From Euglena gracilis (lineage: Eukaryota; Euglenida; Euglenophyceae; Euglenales): a stretch of DNA of 64,000 bases. Below are positions 61,101 to 64,000 of the stretch, piece after piece. How positions within the stretch are numbered: the stretch's first letter is position 1; each line of letters begins with the position of its first letter. A program made the position numbers and the translations under genes. A model generated the notes under the pieces. The model did not search any database. It had not been told where the DNA came from and worked only from the letters and a program-made list of their open reading frames with translations. The DNA lies in NCBI GenBank assembly GCA_039621445.1, contig CP154955.1, forward strand, positions 36,621,123-36,685,122. Reading direction: 5' to 3'.

Positions 61101-61434
61101 GGCGGAACAGGCAGCACAGAACATACCTGGCCCCAGCCCCACAGAGGGGGAGGGGGCTGAGGATTCAGTGCCAGGGGGCCCTGGCCCTGACCCCACAGGG
61201 GGGGAGGGGCCTGGGGACACCCCCTCGGGAGATTCGGGTCCCATCCTCGCGGGAGGGGAGGGACCTGGGGGACCTGGGTTGGACACGCGGGAGACACGAG
61301 GTTCCCCACGTGCCCATCTTTTCGTGGATGAATTCGGGAATGAACAGCCGGCAAGAAGGGGGGGACCTGAGGAACACCAACCGGGGCGAAGAGTTCTGAG
61401 TGAGGACCTGCAGTCGACCCCCCCCCATCGATGA
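58027..61434 (+). CDS. Chromovirus polyprotein: C5-cytosine methyltransferase - protease - reverse transcriptase - RNase H
   Basis: 1135 residues from the ATG at 58027; the frame is open a little further upstream. Residues 1-205: C5-cytosine DNA methyltransferase fold. It has motif I LDLFCGTGS, motif II VDVDP, motif IV GVPCTEFS with the catalytic Cys at residue 62, motif VI WWLENPRYG (Glu 101), and motif VIII-like YADWGYQKPTRIWG. Residues about 250-360: retropepsin, ALIDTGAEV with the catalytic Asp at 264, and IIGFPWLEE. Residues about 520-720: RT with FRALNEATVTDAYPLPRI, LDLKDAFHQVPL and YVDD at 667. Residues about 820-960: RNase H with VDASDKAVGAAL (Asp 832), REKETYAIIL, TDHKSLEAW and ENVVADALSRW. 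A Gly/Pro-rich tail leads to TGA at 61434. All key residues are present. C5 methyltransferases inside retrotransposons have been reported in dinoflagellates and charophytes; this looks like a further case. Confidence 0.9.
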   Translation: MLDLFCGTGSVGGVYRSLGYQVTSVDVDPRWRPDICVDVLKWNFKKQFQPGDFEVVVCGVPCTEFSLALTTRERDLKLADRLVQRALAIIRYLCPQRWWLENPRYGYLRTRRYMAGIPHVDVDYCQYADWGYQKPTRIWGSPHVLGLRPRVCDGRTCTNLESPVPEGGRKGRHKIRLSSKHQNLPRHLKYRIPEALIRDLATAPAPEAHAAGSPEPERDPHTERGVPSVLLREVGQGASERQLLMRVQARGPDGQTHFINALIDTGAEVNLVRRGMLPSTYLLPAPKPLSLVTASGAKMEGGEREATLGLVLRREGGLGQGEGALWTAPASFYEADIHVEAIIGFPWLEENQLGVFPDLRALALRGEQVVLLRAHDAEGEQVQPAAHKKAQKRVRYLKMVEKVRALRLALPEAALGEDTEEPEWEENPLHEDEATQETVAKELLRAAREVEARAAQGVILVPEGEQVTSQRAEELRAALRRDFEGEVLRDRIWGERIVRGPLGEGKIELKPGSVAKKQRPIHLTGERHRALCDLVDEWVRDKKVEEGVPSAWSSPTFVVAKKQGKWRGVVDFRALNEATVTDAYPLPRIEDILVNQGRRYLFSVLDLKDAFHQVPLHEDSRPYTCCSTPRGSKQWCVVVMGLKNGEAIFQRVIDYSLRDVADVANPYVDDIIVGTEWCGTEEATLEAHDQDIRRVLGALREHRLVVDKNKCRFFVREEEFCGHILGGGKRRPAPGKLMALEKWEEPRTITALRGFLGFTNYYSSYVKEYARYAAPLMELLKVGRVEGKKGSKKPVKFGQVEREAFTALKQELLRGLELHTINPDQPFILRVDASDKAVGAALEQFLEPTEGMPTAVEATTRKTVPVAFCSRKLTAGQVKSWSPREKETYAIILALQKWASYIGLQPVLVLTDHKSLEAWAKETLDTPSGPAGRRGRWHEMFSRFDLHVVYIPGKENVVADALSRWAYPASKAFADISLHGSEEDDEAMRAMIEEERREERECGTPHGGEELHVAVTTRSGRDTAQAEQAAQNIPGPSPTEGEGAEDSVPGGPGPDPTGGEGPGDTPSGDSGPILAGGEGPGGPGLDTRETRGSPRAHLFVDEFGNEQPARRGGPEEHQPGRRVLSEDLQSTPPHR

Positions 61435-63055
61435 TCCCCACGGGGGGGATCTTGGGGAATCCGAGGGGGAACCAATTTCACTTTCTCTAGACACGGGGGT
61501 GCACACCCAGGAGGAGGTGGAGGAGGATCCCTCCATCCCAGTGATGGACAGGGATTGGTCTCGGGCATACGGGACGTGCCCGGTGTGGGGGCCTGTTTAT
61601 GCAAGTGTGCAGGCCCCTGCGGGAGATTGGCCTGAGGGAGTCCGTTTGTACGGGGAAAAAATGTACACGGACGGGCTCCTTTGTGTGCCCACCAGCCTGA
61701 TGGGGCTGGTCGTGCGGGCCCACCATGGGGACGCGGGCCACCCAGGTGCGTCAAGGCTATGGCACCAGATGGGGCGGTGGTACAGGTTCGCGGATCCAAG
61801 GGGGGCTGAGAAAATCACCCAAGGCATCCAGCGGCAATGTGAAATCTGCCAAGCCTGTGACCCCTCTCGAGCACCTTTCAAGTGTGCTCTCGAAGCCACC
61901 CCTGTGCCACCCTTCCTCATGGACAGCGTGGCGGTGGACCTGTTCGCCATGCCTGAGGTGACCCACGAGGGCCAGGTGTATGATTATCTGGCCCTGTGCG
62001 TGGACCGTGAGAGTGGGTGGACGGTGGCCACCCCTCACAAGTACAAGGGCCTGACAGCTGAGGTGGTGGCCAAGGCCATGTTCCGCCACTGGGACATGTT
62101 CGGGGTGCCCTCTGTGGTGACCTCGGACCGTGGCCCCCACTTTGCCTCGGCTTGGTGGCAAACAATGTGCGCCGCCATGGGGGTGAAGCGTGCCTACGGG
62201 CAGGCCTATCACCACCAGGCCAACGGTCGGGCAGAGGTGGCAGGCCAACGGGTGATGAACACCCTGTCCAAGCTCATCGCTGACCTGTCGGAGAAGGAGG
62301 CCTCATGGGTGGTGCTGTTACCCAAGGCCCTCCGGCACCTGCACGATGTGCCAGGAGAGTCCGGCTTGTCGCCCTACGAGGTGGTCTTCGGGCGGCACCG
62401 GCCACTCCAAGGCCTGCCCCACCAGCCCCCACGAGAGGCCGAGGGGGCAGCCGACTTCATGGCACGGATGCGGGCAATGGACGAGAAGGTGGCCTCAACC
62501 TTGAATGCCTTGCACGCCAAACGGTGGGCTTCCATCAACGCCAAGAGAAGGGACCCACCTCCCCTGGAGGTCGGTGCCAAGGTGTGGTACCGTCCCGAGA
62601 CACAGCCGGGCACGGACAAGTTGGCCACCAAGTGGAAAAGGGGGACTGTGGTGGCCCGCCGGGGTCGCCACTCATATGTGGTGGAGCTGGCCCCAGGGGC
62701 CCGCCAAGAGACACACCGGAGCCAACTCAAGCTCCACGCGGAGGACGAGTTCTCCACCGACCCCCTCCCACTGTTCTATTTCAATGACAAGGCGGCCCCC
62801 CTGGAGGTGGGACCGGATGAGTGGGTGGTGGAGGAGATTGTGGGCAGCCGGAACCACCCGGAAACGGGAGTCCCGGAATTTCAGGTGAGGTGGAAAAATT
62901 GGGATCCGACGGATCTCCAATGGCTGCCATGGTCAGATTTCTTCCCCTCGTACAATGAGGATGTGGTTGATTATTGTGCAGCCAAGGGGATTCCGTTGGA
63001 GGTGGTGGGACTTCTCCGCCCCGGGAAGAGGGGGGGGCGGGGACGGGGTCAATAA
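61400..63055 (+). CDS. Chromovirus integrase with C-terminal chromodomain
   Basis: The frame overlaps the polyprotein by 35 nt in another phase, across a nine-C run (about 61420) where slippage could link them; the first ATG is at 61544. Zinc-binding HHGDAGH...CEICQAC lies at 61712-61860. The DDE core: Asp in AVDLFA (61937), Asp in TSDRGPHFA (about 62125), Glu in QANGRAEVAG (about 62232). GLSPYEVVFGR is a GPY/F-type motif. The C-terminus (62809-62995) is a chromodomain: EWVVEEIVGSR, FQVRWKNWDPTDLQWLPW, then a final helix. Chromodomains steer integration toward marked histones. Stop TAA at 63055, followed by a polypurine tract. Confidence 0.9.
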   Translation: MRTCSRPPPIDDPHGGDLGESEGEPISLSLDTGVHTQEEVEEDPSIPVMDRDWSRAYGTCPVWGPVYASVQAPAGDWPEGVRLYGEKMYTDGLLCVPTSLMGLVVRAHHGDAGHPGASRLWHQMGRWYRFADPRGAEKITQGIQRQCEICQACDPSRAPFKCALEATPVPPFLMDSVAVDLFAMPEVTHEGQVYDYLALCVDRESGWTVATPHKYKGLTAEVVAKAMFRHWDMFGVPSVVTSDRGPHFASAWWQTMCAAMGVKRAYGQAYHHQANGRAEVAGQRVMNTLSKLIADLSEKEASWVVLLPKALRHLHDVPGESGLSPYEVVFGRHRPLQGLPHQPPREAEGAADFMARMRAMDEKVASTLNALHAKRWASINAKRRDPPPLEVGAKVWYRPETQPGTDKLATKWKRGTVVARRGRHSYVVELAPGARQETHRSQLKLHAEDEFSTDPLPLFYFNDKAAPLEVGPDEWVVEEIVGSRNHPETGVPEFQVRWKNWDPTDLQWLPWSDFFPSYNEDVVDYCAAKGIPLEVVGLLRPGKRGGRGRGQ

Positions 63056-63151
63056 GGGGGGAGAGGGGCAGGAGGTGGAGGCGAGGGGACGGCGGGTGCG
63101 GGGATTGTGGTGGTGGCGGAGCACACGCACATCCTTCGCTCTTGTGCGTAG

Positions 63152-63678
63152 GATGCAGCGCTACGTGCCCCGTCGCCCCTACGTCCCTGGACCTCTCCCC
63201 GTCGCCCCCCCCGCCACCATCGGCCGCCGAGGCGGAGGCCGCCCTCCTCACCCTCTTGCCCGCCCCCAAGCGCCCCCGCCTGGACACCCCCGCGGAACCT
63301 CCCCAGCCGGCTGACTCCCCCCGACCACCGTCCCCCACACGCCCGGAGGACCTCCGCTCCCTGCTGGCCTACCTCGAGGGGCTGGCGGCGGAGGTGGAGC
63401 ACCTCCGGAGCGTGGTGGGGCGGTTGGTGGGCGAGGGAGCGCCGCAGCGGGTGGATGCGGAGGTGCAAGCGGAGGCGCCTGGCGAAGGGGACGACCAGGG
63501 GAGCGAGGAGGAGGCAAGCGAGTCGGGGTCGTTGGACCTCCTCGCCGCGGCTGCCACGGCCGGGGACCCCGAGGCCGAGGACGCCGAAGGGGACCAGGTC
63601 GCGGAGCCCGGCGGGGTGCTCCAACTGCTCCTCGCGGAGTTCGAGCCCTTGTGGCCCGGCTCCGATGAGGACCCCTAA
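63152..63678 (+). CDS. Acidic, NLS- and coiled-coil-containing frame after the integrase
   Basis: Open frame ending at TAA 63678. It contains APKRPRLD (nuclear-localisation-like), a leucine-zipper-like stretch LLAYLEGLAAEVEHLRSVVG and a very acidic tail closing LLAEFEPLWPGSDEDP. No ATG starts this frame. An AG acceptor at 63150-63151 suggests it is an exon of a spliced message. The mix of basic signal, zipper and acidic-hydrophobic tail resembles a transcription activator; that is inference. It may be an extra gene of the chromovirus or a host gene next to it. Confidence 0.45.
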
Positions 63679-64000
63679 GCCCCCCCCCCCCCGCCGACCC
63701 AGACGTAGCCTGGGCCGGCTTACCTGTGGAGGCTAGCCCACCGGGGGGGGGGGCAGGAAATGGGGTTGGTGCGGAAGACCTTGGAAAACCTTGATTTCCT
63801 TTGTTTGTTGTTGTTGTTGTGTTTCGCAGGTTCAATCTCAATTCCAATTTCAGCGAAGTCAACCCCACAGTGCCCCTTGGCTACGGGCGAGGGGGCCAGG
63901 AGGGGCGACGGGACGCCCGGGTGGGGCGAGGAGGCCACAGGAGCACACCGGGGGGGGGGTCCCAAGGGTTGAGGGGGCCCACAGCCCCCCCAAGGCTGGC
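63679..64000. other. 3' flank, no gene seen
   Basis: A short AT-richer patch (63790-63840) with a TTGTTGTTGTTG run and TTTCGCAG, a possible acceptor site, lies between GC-rich tracts. Nothing in it clearly repeats the 50.5-52.6 kb region. Confidence 0.4.

Larger units (their letters stand above)
52657..63678 (+). mobile_element. Ty3-type chromovirus carrying two methyltransferase-like modules
   Basis: Order along the plus strand: gag with two zinc knuckles, an NPPY domain, a C5-cytosine methyltransferase domain, aspartic protease, reverse transcriptase, RNase H, H2C2-DDE integrase, chromodomain, and a further acidic frame. PR-RT-RH-IN order plus the chromodomain place it in the Ty3 chromoviruses. 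A polypurine tract (AAGGGGGGAGAGGGGCAGG) follows the integrase stop at 63053, as expected before a 3' LTR. LTRs were not found; the right one may lie beyond the window. Main frames are open over 10 kb, so the insertion looks young. GC content is far above the flanking DNA. Listed limits are those of the coding part. Confidence 0.88.

Noticed and set aside
1-64000. Bacterial-style operons, ribosome-binding sites and rho-independent terminators
   Set aside because: Genes are split by introns and the tRNA lacks encoded CCA. Hairpin-plus-T-run structures here are part of repeat families.

Overview
ORGANISM. The window looks like nuclear DNA of a euglenid (Euglenozoa). The main evidence is a split IMP dehydrogenase gene whose reading frame closes only when two kinds of intron are removed. 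Three introns are ordinary GT-AG. Seven lack GT-AG ends; six of these carry CAG, or a paired substitute, near base +4 that pairs with CTG or its substitute near base -8, so the intron ends are held together by a stem. That mixture is the published hallmark of euglenid nuclear genes. A nearby cis-spliced ER-protein gene, TTAGGG-like interstitial repeats, a eukaryotic-type tRNA-Ser and several retroelement classes fit this. Genus is not determined.

LAYOUT. 1-11 kb: a complete seven-exon gene on the minus strand (1816-11024), newly assembled here. It encodes a 244-residue predicted ER-lumen protein with a signal peptide, a helical domain, a coiled coil and a C-terminal RDEL. Its long introns are packed with repeats. 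11-28 kb: gene-poor DNA full of fold-back repeats with G/C homopolymer runs, a pogo/DDE-like transposase remnant (22.4-23.7 kb) and several exon-like open stretches not tied to a product. 28.8-29.8 kb: decayed non-LTR reverse transcriptase on the minus strand. 29,968-30,049: tRNA-Ser(CGA). 30.46-42.95 kb: IMP dehydrogenase on the plus strand, eleven exons, with a frame-breaking 5-bp tandem duplication in exon 3. 43.3-50.4 kb: a DIRS-type tyrosine-recombinase retrotransposon on the minus strand, with terminal inverted repeats and an internal complementary region, head to head with a second partial relative on the plus strand. 50.5-52.6 kb: GC-rich DNA with minisatellites. 52.66-63.7 kb: a large Ty3-type chromovirus with an unusual gene set.

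HOW IT FITS TOGETHER. The chromovirus is the most notable element. Between a 1400-residue gag and the protease it carries two methyltransferase-like modules in different frames: an NPPY (Dam-like) domain, then a C5-cytosine methyltransferase domain fused to protease, reverse transcriptase and RNase H. The integrase ends in a chromodomain. It could therefore both read chromatin and write DNA methylation; this is inference from domain content. The DIRS element carries a related NPPW domain after its RNase H.

LIMITS. No alignments or folding programs were run. Splice sites were set by reading frame, by remembered length of the IMPDH family and by hand-checked pairing. Many short open stretches outside the named genes remain uncertain.
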